This document shows, one piece after another, positions 18,139 through 26,128 of a stretch of 64,000 nt of DNA. The notes below the pieces were generated by a model. The model saw only the letters and a program-made list of their open reading frames with translations, was not told the DNA's origin and ran no database searches. This DNA is from Leptothermofonsia sichuanensis E412. GTDB taxonomy: Bacteria; Cyanobacteriota; Cyanobacteriia; Leptolyngbyales; Leptolyngbyaceae. The stretch's first letter is position 1. Every line of letters starts with the position of its first letter. The stretch covers positions 1,736,001-1,800,000 of the forward strand of contig NZ_CP072600.1 in NCBI RefSeq assembly GCF_019891175.1, given 5' to 3'. The position numbers were made by a program, and so were the translations under genes.

Positions 18139-18648
18139 ATGAACAGGCGACAGCTCTTGTTCGGCGGTATCGCTGTTATGGGCGCGGCATGGTTATCTCG
18201 CTATTTTTCCTGGAGGTCAAAATCAATGACAACAGCCAATTCAAATCATGAATTTGAAGTGATTAAAACAGAGGAAGAGTGGCGAAAAATTCTCACACCA
18301 GAGCAGTTTCATGTCTTAAGAAAACATGGTACTGAACGGGCAGGTACCAGTCCCTTAGACAAGAACTATGCCACGGGCACCTATAACTGCGCGGGTTGTG
18401 GGCAACCATTGTTTACTTCGGAAACCAAGTTTAATAGTGGTACAGGGTGGCCCAGTTTCTATGCTCCCATTGAAGGAGCGGTGGCAACCTCAATTGATCG
18501 CTCCTTCTTTATGACACGGGTTGAAGTTCATTGCAGTCGTTGTGGTGGGCACCTGGGACATGTATTTGATGACGGTCCCAAGCCCACGGGCAAGCGTTAC
18601 TGTATGAACGGGGTGGCGCTGGAATTTAACGCTGCCTCTGAAGGTTGA
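18139..18648 (+). CDS. msrB: peptide-methionine (R)-S-oxide reductase, exported
   Basis: The protein has 169 residues. It repairs methionine-R-sulfoxide in proteins. The N-terminus MNRRQLLFGGIAVMGAAWL has a twin-arginine pair followed by a hydrophobic stretch, so export by Tat to periplasm or thylakoid lumen is likely. The MsrB domain shows the two zinc CxxC pairs (CAGC and CSRC), GTGWPSFYAPI, and the catalytic Cys in RYCMNGVALEFN. An internal ATG at residue 30 could give a cytosolic form, but the longer start is favoured by the clean signal sequence. Confidence 0.92.
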   Translation: MNRRQLLFGGIAVMGAAWLSRYFSWRSKSMTTANSNHEFEVIKTEEEWRKILTPEQFHVLRKHGTERAGTSPLDKNYATGTYNCAGCGQPLFTSETKFNSGTGWPSFYAPIEGAVATSIDRSFFMTRVEVHCSRCGGHLGHVFDDGPKPTGKRYCMNGVALEFNAASEG

Positions 18649-18715
18649 GGCCGCCTCTGGACTTCTGTCATGCAGGAAACCCAAATCGGTAGTGTTTCAA
18701 ACCTGTTTTTTGTTT

Positions 18716-18744
18716 GTAGAGACGTTCCGGCAGAACGTTTCTAC
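18716..18744. repeat. short palindrome between convergent genes
   Basis: GTAGAGACGTTC-CGGCA-GAACGTTTCTAC forms a hairpin with one mismatch between convergent msrB and the DNA ligase gene. Hairpins of this sequence type recur in many cyanobacterial genomes. It might act as a bidirectional transcription end, but it has no T tract. Confidence 0.6.
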
Positions 18745-18789
18745 GAGATCCCATCCACCCATCTAGAACACCACCCGGCGCTTCCCCCT

Positions 18790-20400
18790 TCAATTCCACC
18801 CTTCTATCAATGCCAGAGCACTCTGAAGGGTGTCGGCCTCAAGTGCAGGTTTGTCTTTGCGCCAGCGGAGGATTCGGGGAAACCGGACTGAAATGCCGGA
18901 TTTGTGGCGGTTGGATTGGGTGATGCCTTCAAACCCAATTTCAAAGACGTGGTAAGGTTCAACCAGGCGCACAGGGCCAAATTTTTCGATGGTGTGTTTG
19001 CGGATCCACCTGTCCAGTTCATCAATTTCGTCGTTATCTAAGCCAGAATAGGCTTTGGCAAAGGGAACGAGTTGATCTCCATCCCAGAGGGCGAAGGTAT
19101 AGTCCGTAAACAGATTGGCGCGTTTGCCACTGCCAGCCTGGGCATAGAGCAGCACCCCATCCAGGGTCATGGGATCGACTTTGTATTTCCACCAATAGCC
19201 CCGTTTGCGTCCCACCAGATAGGGGCTGTCGATCGCCTTCAGCACCAGACCCTCTGCTCCCTGCTGGCGGGACTGTTCTCGCAAGGATTGTAAATCCTGA
19301 AAGGACTCAAACGAGAGGCTGGTGGATGGGGTGACATAGGTAGAATCGAGTTGATTGACGATCTGGAGCAGGTAGCGGCGGCGATCGCACAAGGGTTTCT
19401 GCCGAATATCCTGCCCTTCATGCTCCAGCAGGTCATAGGCAATGAAGTGAACCGGATTTTCCTCCCGAATTTTCTGAGTGACTCGCTTTCGCCCCAGGCG
19501 CTTTTGCAGGTAGTTAAAGCTCAGAGGTCGATTGTCCTGCCAGCACAGGATCTCGCCATCAAACACCAGCCCATCGGGCACGGTCAAAAAATACTCTGCC
19601 AGTTCGGGAAATTGCTCGGTCACCCGGTCTTCACCCCGGGACCAGATAAAAACTTCCCCCGCACGGCGAATAACCTGGGCACGAATCCCATCCCACTTCC
19701 ACTCTGCCTGCCAGCGAGAACAGGTTTCCAACTGAAACTTTTCTTCTTCAATCGGGGAGGCCAGGAAAAAGGGATAGGGCTGGCTGGGCGATCGCCGTTC
19801 CTCCTGTTCTCGCCGGGTTAAAGACTCGTAGAACTCAACCGTGGGGGCAAAGTCACCCATCAAACGATGAGCCAGCACGGGTTCGGGTACCCCACAAACG
19901 GCAGACAGTCCTTTGATGACCAGCTTCTCAGATACTCCCACCCGAAATGCCCCGGTCAGCACCTTATTCAACACAAATACTTCCATTTCATCAAGCATTA
20001 CCCACCAGGACAGAACTCGTTCTTTCAACTCCTGTTCTGACTTGAGTTGTTTCACCTGGGGAATAATCTCTTCCATCCATTCTCGCAGGGAGTAGGAAGA
20101 TGGCTGTCCGGTTTTCAGGGGTGTATCCCGCAGCAGCAGTGCAATTACCTCAGCAGAGTCACCCACATGGGCATAGCATTCGGCAAACAGCCACTCCGGA
20201 ATGTCATAAATTTGCAAAAAAATATCCCGTAGCATTTTTGAAGTGATCAGCCGTCGGCGGGTCTTTCCCAGTAGCAGATACAATGCCCAGACAGAATTGG
20301 CCGGTGCTTCTTCCTGAAAATAGTGCTGGAGTGCTTTGATTTTCTCGTTGGTGGAGGTTGTGGCGTCAACCTGCTGGAAAAGCTGGGTAAACCGTTTCAT
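18790..20400 (-). CDS. ATP-dependent DNA ligase
   Basis: The protein has 536 residues. The N-terminal DNA-binding ligase domain (~1-210) is followed by the nucleotidyltransferase core with the AMP-lysine motif EWKWDGIRAQ (Lys235), motif III-type VFDGEILCW, motif IV LVLKAIDSPY, motif V YWWKYK, and a C-terminal OB fold ending in RFPRILRWRKDK. It is the bacterial LigB-type (archaeal-like, not NHEJ LigD) ligase. In proteobacteria it lies with an Lhr-like helicase and an exonuclease; no such partners are adjacent here. Bacterial replication uses the NAD-dependent LigA, so a repair role is inferred. Confidence 0.9.
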   Translation of the reverse strand: MKRFTQLFQQVDATTSTNEKIKALQHYFQEEAPANSVWALYLLLGKTRRRLITSKMLRDIFLQIYDIPEWLFAECYAHVGDSAEVIALLLRDTPLKTGQPSSYSLREWMEEIIPQVKQLKSEQELKERVLSWWVMLDEMEVFVLNKVLTGAFRVGVSEKLVIKGLSAVCGVPEPVLAHRLMGDFAPTVEFYESLTRREQEERRSPSQPYPFFLASPIEEEKFQLETCSRWQAEWKWDGIRAQVIRRAGEVFIWSRGEDRVTEQFPELAEYFLTVPDGLVFDGEILCWQDNRPLSFNYLQKRLGRKRVTQKIREENPVHFIAYDLLEHEGQDIRQKPLCDRRRYLLQIVNQLDSTYVTPSTSLSFESFQDLQSLREQSRQQGAEGLVLKAIDSPYLVGRKRGYWWKYKVDPMTLDGVLLYAQAGSGKRANLFTDYTFALWDGDQLVPFAKAYSGLDNDEIDELDRWIRKHTIEKFGPVRLVEPYHVFEIGFEGITQSNRHKSGISVRFPRILRWRKDKPALEADTLQSALALIEGWN

Positions 20401-20421
20401 AGTGGCTGGGATGATCCACGT

Positions 20422-21843
20422 TTACTTCAAAGCCGGTAGCTGGCGGGCAATAATGGTCAGGCGATCGCCCGCCAGTAGCGGGTAATCTTTCGGTGGATTG
20501 ACAATGGTATCTCGCTGTTTTTCGTTCCGCCGTTCAACTGCCACCAGAATGCCATCAAATCGGGTCTTGAGATGGTGCGCAGCTTCCCAAAATGTGATCC
20601 CAATCCAGTCCTCTGGCAGGTTGATCTGATAGAATTGATTGCCCACCTGAACCGTCAGCAGTTCCGATAATAAATTAGCGGTGCCCTGGTTACGGGCAGA
20701 GGTAGCAATCAGATGGCTGGCAAGTTCATCGGCAATAATCACGTCTTCTACCCCGGCCACGCGCAACTGAACGTCATTTTTGCGATCCAGCAATTGGGCA
20801 CAGGTGTAGATATTAGGGTTGAGTTTTTCAATCGTGAGGGCCGCCAGCACAGTCCGGGCATCCCGATCCTGGTCGCTACGAGGATGAAGTGAATCGGCCA
20901 GCAAAATTGCCCGCGTCGCATAGTGAATGCCCACACTTTCCAGCACGTCAATCATGGTGTAGTCACCACTGCTCAGGTAAAGCTGGGAACGGTCGATGCG
21001 GCGAAGCTCATGGTCAGGGAATTCAGCAAACTCTGCCACGACCACAATCGGGCTATGTCTCAAACCAGGATCTGCCTGCAATTCTTCAATCAGCAGGTGC
21101 GCACTCCGATTCCAACCGCAAATTACAATGTGGTCGCGCAGTTCATCCAGTTCCAAATATTTGACCTCCATTGCTGTTTTCAACCGCTGCACCATAATGG
21201 CAGAAACCACCCCTGTAAACACCGCAAAGATGGTTAACCCACCAATCATGACCAGTAAGGTCACCAGTCTGCCCGCATCGGTTTTGGGATCTCCGCCAAT
21301 TGGCTCGGCTGATACAAGGGTGAAGAAACTCCACCAGACAGCATCCTTAAAGGAAGCGAAGTCTTCATTGTGCGATCGTTCAAACAGGTAAATCGAGATT
21401 GCCCCGGTTAGAATTGTTAACCCAATGAAGGATAACACCCCCAATTGCACACTCAAACTGGCTGCTCGTACAGAGGCAACCCGATTCAGATTGCGATTCA
21501 GTAAGATGCCGACCCGCAGTAACCGTAGAATTCTGAGGACTCGTAAAACATGAACGATCCGATAGAAGGGGAGTACCGCAATAATATCGAACCAGTAATG
21601 GCGGAAAAATCGACGTTTGTTCCGGGCGACCAGGTAGCGGCTGCAAAGTTCCACCACAAAAATTCCGGTAATCAGACCATCCACCGTTTGAATGGTGGCA
21701 TAGTCAGTGCTTGAGAGGTCAATCCCCAGTTCAACCACGACCAGCAGGACTGAGAGCAGAATCAGCATGACGATCGCAAACTCGACCTGGGGTGAATGCA
21801 GGCAGCGATCGACCTGCGTTTTTAAACTGCTTCGTGGTTGCAT
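20422..21843 (-). CDS. voltage-gated channel-like six-TM protein with RCK/TrkA-N domain
   Basis: The protein has 473 residues. Six predicted spans with a classical voltage-sensor S4 (VLRVLRILRLLRVG, ~100-113), a pore region between S5 and S6, then a TrkA-N domain beginning HIVICGWNRSAHLLIEEL and a C-terminal TrkA-C-like part. The architecture is a voltage-gated K+ channel. The selectivity filter is not TVGYGD: the pore reads FFTLVSAEPIGGDP, so conducted ion is uncertain. Its start is the ATG at 21843, one codon after a GTG. It lies 21 bases downstream of the ligase gene on the same strand (ligase is downstream), so co-transcription is possible. Confidence 0.82.
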   Translation of the reverse strand: MQPRSSLKTQVDRCLHSPQVEFAIVMLILLSVLLVVVELGIDLSSTDYATIQTVDGLITGIFVVELCSRYLVARNKRRFFRHYWFDIIAVLPFYRIVHVLRVLRILRLLRVGILLNRNLNRVASVRAASLSVQLGVLSFIGLTILTGAISIYLFERSHNEDFASFKDAVWWSFFTLVSAEPIGGDPKTDAGRLVTLLVMIGGLTIFAVFTGVVSAIMVQRLKTAMEVKYLELDELRDHIVICGWNRSAHLLIEELQADPGLRHSPIVVVAEFAEFPDHELRRIDRSQLYLSSGDYTMIDVLESVGIHYATRAILLADSLHPRSDQDRDARTVLAALTIEKLNPNIYTCAQLLDRKNDVQLRVAGVEDVIIADELASHLIATSARNQGTANLLSELLTVQVGNQFYQINLPEDWIGITFWEAAHHLKTRFDGILVAVERRNEKQRDTIVNPPKDYPLLAGDRLTIIARQLPALK

Positions 21844-21889
21844 CACAGTTCCCCCGCCCCCCTACCCGATACCCCGTCCCCTGTCGCCG

Positions 21890-22762
21890 TTAGTTTTCCT
21901 GGCTCAGTTGTGTCAAAAACCGCCGGATCAGCCCAATCGTAACGGCAGGCAGTTCCAGTTGAGGGGTTAACCCTACATCTTCCAGGATTTCCAGGGCACG
22001 GATGGCTTTGGGGTTCATGGCGGCAAGCCGCTGACCAATGGTGGGACTGGTAAACTGCGACTGCCTGCCCCAAATCATCGCGGTGGGGGTTGTGAGCTGG
22101 TTGATGTAAAGCGACAGGTCAAAACATAGATCGCCCCGCACAAAGGAAAGAGCGGCATACTCCGCGTTGGGTTGTTGGGCAGACTCCAGATAGGCTTCGA
22201 CAATTTCAGCGTAAACCCGTTCTGGATGAGCAAACTGACGCTCTTCCAGAAAGCTCCGAATCCCAGCCGGATTGGCAATTCCAACACTGTAAAGCAACCG
22301 ATCCAGGATAGGCGTGCTGATCAGTTGGGCAAAAAAACTACGGGTGTAGTCTTCGCCAAAGTCTGAAAGCCCGGCAGGTGTAGTCAGAATCAGGGATTTG
22401 AACAGATCGGGGCGGGCGATCGCCGCCCGAATCACGATGGCGGCTGTCAGCGAAGAAGCCACCACAGGTACCGGTTCACCACAGGTCTGCTCCAGAAACT
22501 CTGTGATAGTTGTGATGTAGTCCATCACCTGGTAACTCCGGGCTGGATGTTCGGATCGTCCCCAGCCAATCAAATCGGGTGCCAGCACCCGGTATTCCAC
22601 CGCAAATGCTGGATAAACTTTTGACCATTCATAGGCAGAGGAGCCACCGCCAAAGCCATGCAGAAATACCAGCGTTGGCAGGGAAGGCAAATTGCTATCC
22701 TGCTCAGGCAACCAGAACGCGGTTTCGGCTGTGTAATAAGCCATGTTCCCAAGCTTAGTCAT
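21890..22762 (-). CDS. alpha/beta hydrolase fold protein
   Basis: About 290 residues. Typical alpha/beta hydrolase: the oxyanion region TLVFLHGFGGGSSAYEW, APDLIGWGRSEHP, and the nucleophile elbow at VVASSLTAA (serine, but the elbow is SxS/SLT rather than the textbook GxSxG). The catalytic Asp/His are not securely placed; the C-terminal region lacks an obvious GHxxP. A cyanobacterial family of this kind is widespread with unknown substrate. Starts at 22798, 22762 and 22744 are all in frame; the last one (MAYYTAETAFWL) sits after GGGA and may be the true start. Confidence 0.78.
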   Translation of the reverse strand: MTKLGNMAYYTAETAFWLPEQDSNLPSLPTLVFLHGFGGGSSAYEWSKVYPAFAVEYRVLAPDLIGWGRSEHPARSYQVMDYITTITEFLEQTCGEPVPVVASSLTAAIVIRAAIARPDLFKSLILTTPAGLSDFGEDYTRSFFAQLISTPILDRLLYSVGIANPAGIRSFLEERQFAHPERVYAEIVEAYLESAQQPNAEYAALSFVRGDLCFDLSLYINQLTTPTAMIWGRQSQFTSPTIGQRLAAMNPKAIRALEILEDVGLTPQLELPAVTIGLIRRFLTQLSQEN

Positions 22763-22852
22763 AATGGAACGCTGGCAAAAACCAGGTGGAATTAGCATGG
22801 AAAAGCCCTCAGGTTGACAGACCTAGTAACCAGTTTAGCGGTTAGAGCTTTC

Positions 22853-22946
22853 TATTGCCCTTTTCAAAGGTGTCAGGCACAGTGAGGGTGCAGAGCACCA
22901 CTGTGCCTCATACTCCCGTACCTGACTCAATTGAGAAACGCTACAT
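22853..22946 (+). repeat. family-G dispersed repeat, copy 2
   Basis: The element runs GCCCTTTTCAAAGGTGTCAG to CTCAATTGAGAAACGCTAC with the central palindrome GGCACAGTG...CACTGTGCC. Its right end matches 4671-4690 base for base in inverted order. The rest of 22947-23279 shows no gene; it is AT-rich and abuts the relic island. Confidence 0.8.
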
Positions 22947-23279
22947 TCAGTTCTATGAGCTGGCTGACCAGACAGCATCACCCACTCAGAGAAACCGACC
23001 ACCCAATCAGGTGACAGGAGAATCACCCGGTAAGATAGCGCGCACGGGGGAGTTAGCACCCTGGGTTCCCTGGGTATTTTGAGTATATACATTCTCAAGT
23101 AGGAAGGTTAGCTAGTTTTGAATTAGGCTCTACACCTACATTTCAGAGGTTTGTGTTTTGGCTACTCACAACTTGCTCATAAACCTTACCTTTCTAACCT
23201 TTCGAGTGTGAAAGTGCTTAAATGCAAATCTATACAGGGAGGACCTAGCCGCTGAAACTCTTATGAATTGAGGATTTGA

Positions 23280-23351
23280 GTGCTTAAGCCGCATCACCTG
23301 CTTGACCTGATCGAGCAAACGCGGCGGTTGGGGATTAGACGATGTACACAT
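23280..23351 (-). pseudogene. N-terminal fragment resembling an integron integrase (IntI)
   Basis: On the minus strand a 24-codon stretch reads MCTSSNPQPPRLLDQV then KQVMRLKH. The pattern (P)PRLLDQVxxxxRxxH is the start of the SAM-like N-terminal domain of IntI-type tyrosine recombinases, which normally continues YSxRTExAY. Here the similarity stops abruptly after the His and the frame continues with unrelated sequence to a stop at 23166, so almost the whole gene is missing. The fragment is short, so the identification rests on one motif plus context: two attC-like sites lie 2.7-3.1 kb to the right, on the opposite strand orientation expected for an integron. Confidence 0.42.
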
Positions 23352-23397
23352 CTTCGGCAGTCATAAGTTGCTAATTATACTCAGTATTATCGACCAA

Positions 23398-23426
23398 TTG
23401 AGATAGAACAAGAGTATTATTATAAA
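23398..23426 (+). promoter_or_regulatory. candidate sigma70-type promoter directed toward the cassette side (Pc-like)
   Basis: TTGAGA (23398-23403) and TATAAA (23421-23426) are separated by exactly 17 bases. It points away from the integrase fragment, the position a cassette promoter Pc would hold. No gene now follows directly because an IS1-family element interrupts the region. Confidence 0.4.
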
Positions 23427-23443
23427 TTTAGCCAACCTCAACT

Positions 23444-23511
23444 GTCTAATCCCCCGACTGAGGAATTAGACTGCGACCGGCGGCAAAAGCTCTGGATTTG
23501 GGGGATTAGAC
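23444..23511. repeat. 12-bp perfect inverted repeat, possible attI/recombination site
   Basis: GTCTAATCCCCC (23444-23455) and GGGGGATTAGAC (23500-23511) are exact inverses around a 44-base spacer; a third copy GGGGATTAGAC lies at 23330-23340 inside the integrase fragment. TCTAAT/ATTAGA resembles the core sequences of integron sites, but attI sites are not usually palindromic, so the role is open. Confidence 0.4.
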
Positions 23512-23545
23512 CGCACTGGTCGTGTTCTAGACTTGTTGTTTTAGG

Positions 23546-23809
23546 TTAGATAGCAAAACCAAACTCATAACGGTTAATAAATAGCCCAATCACAATGTCA
23601 TGCATCAGAATGGACTTAGAAAAGCAAATAGTTTTGCGAGCTAATCGCTTCAAGCGCGTGCGTAAAGTCAAATGCTTACGCTCAATCTTCTGCGTGTTCT
23701 GTTTGCCAACGGTATGAAGACTTGGGTCAAGCTGCCGCTCATAGGTTCCCCAACCATCTGTGTAAAACTGCATAATTCCAAACGGTTCTAATAACGCTTT
23801 GAGTTGGAG
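23546..23809 (-). pseudogene. IS1-family transposase InsB, C-terminal half (disrupted)
   Basis: It encodes ...LQLKALLEPFGIMQFYTDGW then GTYERQLDPSLHTVGK and a basic C-terminus ending in NRYEFGFAI. It carries the IS1 DDE-type block with the YTDGW and IERKHLTLRTRLKRLAR motifs. The 5' part lies at 25103-25309, on the other side of the IS3 element. Removing 23810-25105 restores one reading frame: DEAFL joins directly to QLKALLEP. Confidence 0.85.
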
Positions 23810-23893
23810 TATGATGTACCCCGAAAACTAGACAGAGGAATAAGATAGAGTCGCTGCCCGCAGAACCAGTCGAACTACGGAGACAATCAAGGT

Positions 23894-24184
23894 ATGCAGC
23901 GCAAACAACACAGTGCAGAATTCAAAGCCAAGGTCGCTATCGAAGCGATCAAAGGACTGAAAACGGTGAACGAACTGGCAACCGAACACGGGGTACATCC
24001 GACGCAGATCCACCAGTGGAAGAAACAAGTCCTTGACGAACTGCCCGGCATCTTCTCATCCCGGCGTGCCCAAAGCCAGAAGGAACAGGAGGACTTAACG
24101 GCAAGCCTGTATCAGCAGATTGGGCAACTCAAAGTCGAGTTGGACTGGTTGAAAAAAAAATCTGGCATTGTCGCTCGATCATAA
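23894..24184 (+). CDS. IS3-family transposase OrfA
   Basis: The 96-residue helix-turn-helix protein has the IS3 OrfA layout: RKQHSAEFKAKVAIEAIKG, then ELATEHGVHPTQIHQWKK (recognition HTH), then a leucine-zipper-like C-terminus QIGQLKVELDWLKKKSG. It ends just past a run of nine A residues (24152-24160). Confidence 0.9.
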   Translation: MQRKQHSAEFKAKVAIEAIKGLKTVNELATEHGVHPTQIHQWKKQVLDELPGIFSSRRAQSQKEQEDLTASLYQQIGQLKVELDWLKKKSGIVARS

Positions 24185-25040
24185 ACGCCAACTGGTGGAG
24201 CCAAATCATTCCGACATTAGTGTGGCACGTCAATGCGAATTGCTCGATTTAGCCCGCTCCAGTTGGTACTACAAGCCCGTTGCCGTAGACGCTTACGAGT
24301 TGCATCTGATGAATCTGATTGATGCTCAGTACACCAAAACGCCGTTTTATGGCATTCGCCGCATGACAGCGTGGCTGAGAACGCAGGGCGAAGTAGTCAA
24401 TCATAAGCGGGTAGCACGAATGATGCGGCAAATGGGCATCGAAGCGATTTATCCTCGTCCCCGCACGACGATTCCTGCGGATAATGCACGACGTTATCCC
24501 TATCTGCTCAAAGGATTGACGATTGATGCGCCGAATTTAGTTTGGAGTACTGACATTACCTATATTCGGCTTGCCAGGGGCTTTGTGTATCTCGTTGCGA
24601 TCATTGATTGGTACAGTCGCTATGTTCTCTCGTGGCAGTTGTCTAACACAATGGATATCCACTTCTGCCTGGTGGCACTGGAACAAGCCTTACAACTCGG
24701 ACAGCCTGTGATCTTCAACTCCGACCAGGGCAGCCAGTTCACAAGCCATCCGTTCACGAGCTACCTGGAAAGCAGGGATATTCGGATCTCTCACGATGGC
24801 AAAGGACGAGCGTTCGACAACATCTTTATCGAACGGCTTTGGCGCAGTGTCAAATATGAGGAGGTGTATCTCAAAGATTATTCAACGGTCGCGGTTGCGA
24901 TGGAGGGATTGGGGAACTACTTCGAGTTTTACAATCATCAGCGGTTACATCAGGCGTTGAATTATCAAGTGCCATCCGCAGTGCATTTCAGTACAGGAGA
25001 TGATAACTATGTATTAGAGCAAACACAAAAGAACAAATGA
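24168..25040 (+). CDS. IS3-family transposase OrfB (rve integrase core)
   Basis: 290 residues from a TTG, overlapping OrfA by 17 bases. It contains the HTH_21 region YGIRRMTAWLRTQG and the DDE catalytic core: WSTDITYIR (first Asp), FNSDQGSQFTS (second Asp) and the Glu in FIERLWRSVKYEEVY, ending with YNHQRLHQALNY. All three acidic residues are intact, so OrfAB may be active. OrfB lies in the +1 register relative to OrfA (see findings), so synthesis of the fusion needs +1 or -2 slippage, or a one-base deletion in the nine-A run. Confidence 0.9.
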   Translation: MSLDHKRQLVEPNHSDISVARQCELLDLARSSWYYKPVAVDAYELHLMNLIDAQYTKTPFYGIRRMTAWLRTQGEVVNHKRVARMMRQMGIEAIYPRPRTTIPADNARRYPYLLKGLTIDAPNLVWSTDITYIRLARGFVYLVAIIDWYSRYVLSWQLSNTMDIHFCLVALEQALQLGQPVIFNSDQGSQFTSHPFTSYLESRDIRISHDGKGRAFDNIFIERLWRSVKYEEVYLKDYSTVAVAMEGLGNYFEFYNHQRLHQALNYQVPSAVHFSTGDDNYVLEQTQKNK

Positions 25041-25102
25041 ACCAGGAGGAGATTCTATCTTAAAGTTTTATGTTTGCTGTCTAGACAATGGGGTACACTT
25101 TA

Positions 25103-25309
25103 GAGGAATGCTTCATCTTGATGCGTCGCCAACACATAAGCTAATATTTTTCCACTGTGATGGTCAATTGCATGCCATAACCAACGTTGCTGGGCTTTAG
25201 ACTGGACAAAACTCCACATTTCATCGGCTTCTGCCTCTGTATCTTCCCACTGGCAAAGCTTTACGATGCTTTGAGCGGGTTCCAACTCAGCCAGTTTGAG
25301 TTCATTCAC
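25103..25309 (-). pseudogene. IS1-family transposase InsB, N-terminal half (disrupted)
   Basis: Encodes MNELKLAELEPAQ... WSFVQSKAQQRWLWHAIDHH then AYVLATHQDEAFL, where the IS3 element cuts in (stop at 25098-25100 is inside the inserted element). The DEMWSF and WLWHAIDHHSG stretches are IS1 DDE-domain landmarks. In the intact element it would be joined to InsA by -1 frameshifting at the AAAAAAAAAG run (25325-25334, minus strand), where the -1 frame reads DRQLKAVNELKLAE. Confidence 0.85.
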
Positions 25310-25593
25310 GGCTTTGAGTTGACGATCTTTTTTTTTAATTCCTCAATCACCGTCGTTGGACTAATGTGAAGGACACGGGCAGTGTCTCGAATCCCACTCC
25401 CATTCATTGCCATATCGCTGATTTGTTGCTTGACTTCAGGCAGATACCCTTGATAGGTGTATTGCAAAATAAAGGTGCGCCGATGGCATCCTGAGTTTTG
25501 ACAAAAGTAGCGCTGTTTGCCGTCTGGTGTTGTGCCGTGTTTGATCACCTCAATCCCATCACACACAGGGCAGTGAATTGGTTCTAATACCAT
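25306..25593 (-). CDS. IS1-family InsA-like zinc-ribbon/HTH protein
   Basis: About 95 residues from the ATG at 25593 (11 more codons are open upstream). Zinc-ribbon pairs CPVC and CQNSGC, then the HTH region GSGIRDTARVLHISPTTVIEELKKK. This is the DNA-binding first ORF of IS1-type elements. Intact, but its partner InsB is broken, so the element cannot move by itself. Confidence 0.85.
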   Translation of the reverse strand: MVLEPIHCPVCDGIEVIKHGTTPDGKQRYFCQNSGCHRRTFILQYTYQGYLPEVKQQISDMAMNGSGIRDTARVLHISPTTVIEELKKKIVNSKP

Positions 25594-25666
25594 AACTTGA
25601 GTTCCCGCAACTACTGACTTCTCCATCTAACCAGTTCTTCGTAAGGAAAACAACAAACCTAGAACA

Positions 25667-26026
25667 TTACCCGGCGACATTCTCGTACGTGATCGCAAGA
25701 TGTATGTCGCGCCCACGCCCTTCGCACTGGCCGAAGGGACCGCCCATCGCCGCACACTCATCCTTCCCGAAGGCCATGAAGTTGATGCCGACTTGGTGGA
25801 GGTCGGCACGCTCGTACGGTGTGAAGTCGATCAGGTCGTGGTCGCTTACAACTTCGATCTGCGCACGAACGAAATTGCCACCACCCACGTCCCGAATCCG
25901 AGTGCGGGCCGCGAGCACGTGTTCAAAGCCTACCGCGTCGCAGGCGACCCTATGGACCCTGTGATCTTGCGCACATGTAGTCAGGTTCTTGCTGATAGGG
26001 GTACCGAAGCTGCGGAAGACGAATAA
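25667..26026 (+). CDS. possible integron cassette ORF, 5' end cut by IS1-family element (unknown function)
   Basis: An ATG at 25700 gives 108 residues (MYVAPTPFALAEGTAHRR...). The frame is open further upstream into the IS end, so the gene may be truncated or may begin at 25700. No HIP1 site and a high-GC, Asp/Val-rich composition unlike the neighbours. It ends 38 bases before an attC-like site in the orientation of an integron cassette. No known domain is recognised; I assign no function. Confidence 0.5.
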   Translation, partial: LPGDILVRDRKMYVAPTPFALAEGTAHRRTLILPEGHEVDADLVEVGTLVRCEVDQVVVAYNFDLRTNEIATTHVPNPSAGREHVFKAYRVAGDPMDPVILRTCSQVLADRGTEAAEDE

Positions 26027-26064
26027 CACGATGAAACTCAGTTCAGCAGCAGATCAATGGGGGC

Positions 26065-26128
26065 GTCTAACAACCGGTTGCAGCGGACGGTCCGCTGCGC
26101 GGCCCGCCGCTGAACCGGAACGTTAGCC
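26065..26128 (+). repeat. attC-like recombination site 1
   Basis: Outer cores GTCTAAC (26065-26071) and GTTAGCC (26122-26128) fit the RYYYAAC and GTTRRRY consensus. The arms GGTTGCAGCGG and CCGCTGAACC pair except for one unpaired base in the left arm, the extrahelical base expected of attC, and the inner GGACGGTCCGCTGCGCGGCCCGCC region folds further. Crossover in such sites lies between G and TTAGCC (26122/26123). Confidence 0.62.

Larger units (their letters stand above)
23810..25102 (+). mobile_element. IS3-family insertion sequence inside the IS1-family element
   Basis: 1293 bp. Imperfect inverted ends TATGATGTACCCC and, inverted, TAAAGTGTACCCC, followed by the inner matches CTAGACAG. A 3-bp target duplication GAG lies at 23807-23809 and 25103-25105, typical of IS3. 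It carries overlapping orfA and orfB. Precise removal of the element plus one GAG rebuilds the IS1 InsB frame, which proves the order of insertion. Confidence 0.9.
23523..25666 (-). mobile_element. IS1-family insertion sequence, interrupted
   Basis: The ends are near-perfect inverted repeats: TGTTCTAGACTTGTTGTTTT at the left and, inverted, TGTTCTAGGTTTGTTGTTTT at the right (18 of 20 match). It contains an InsA-like zinc-ribbon ORF and an InsB-like DDE ORF joined by an A-rich frameshift site, and is split by an IS3-family element at 23810-25102. No 8-9 bp duplication is visible at its outer ends, suggesting that flanking DNA was lost or rearranged. Confidence 0.8.

Noticed and set aside
23330-23511. 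Repeated GGGGATTAGAC motifs as a CRISPR array
   Set aside because: Only three copies with irregular spacing and opposite orientation; no spacers or cas genes.
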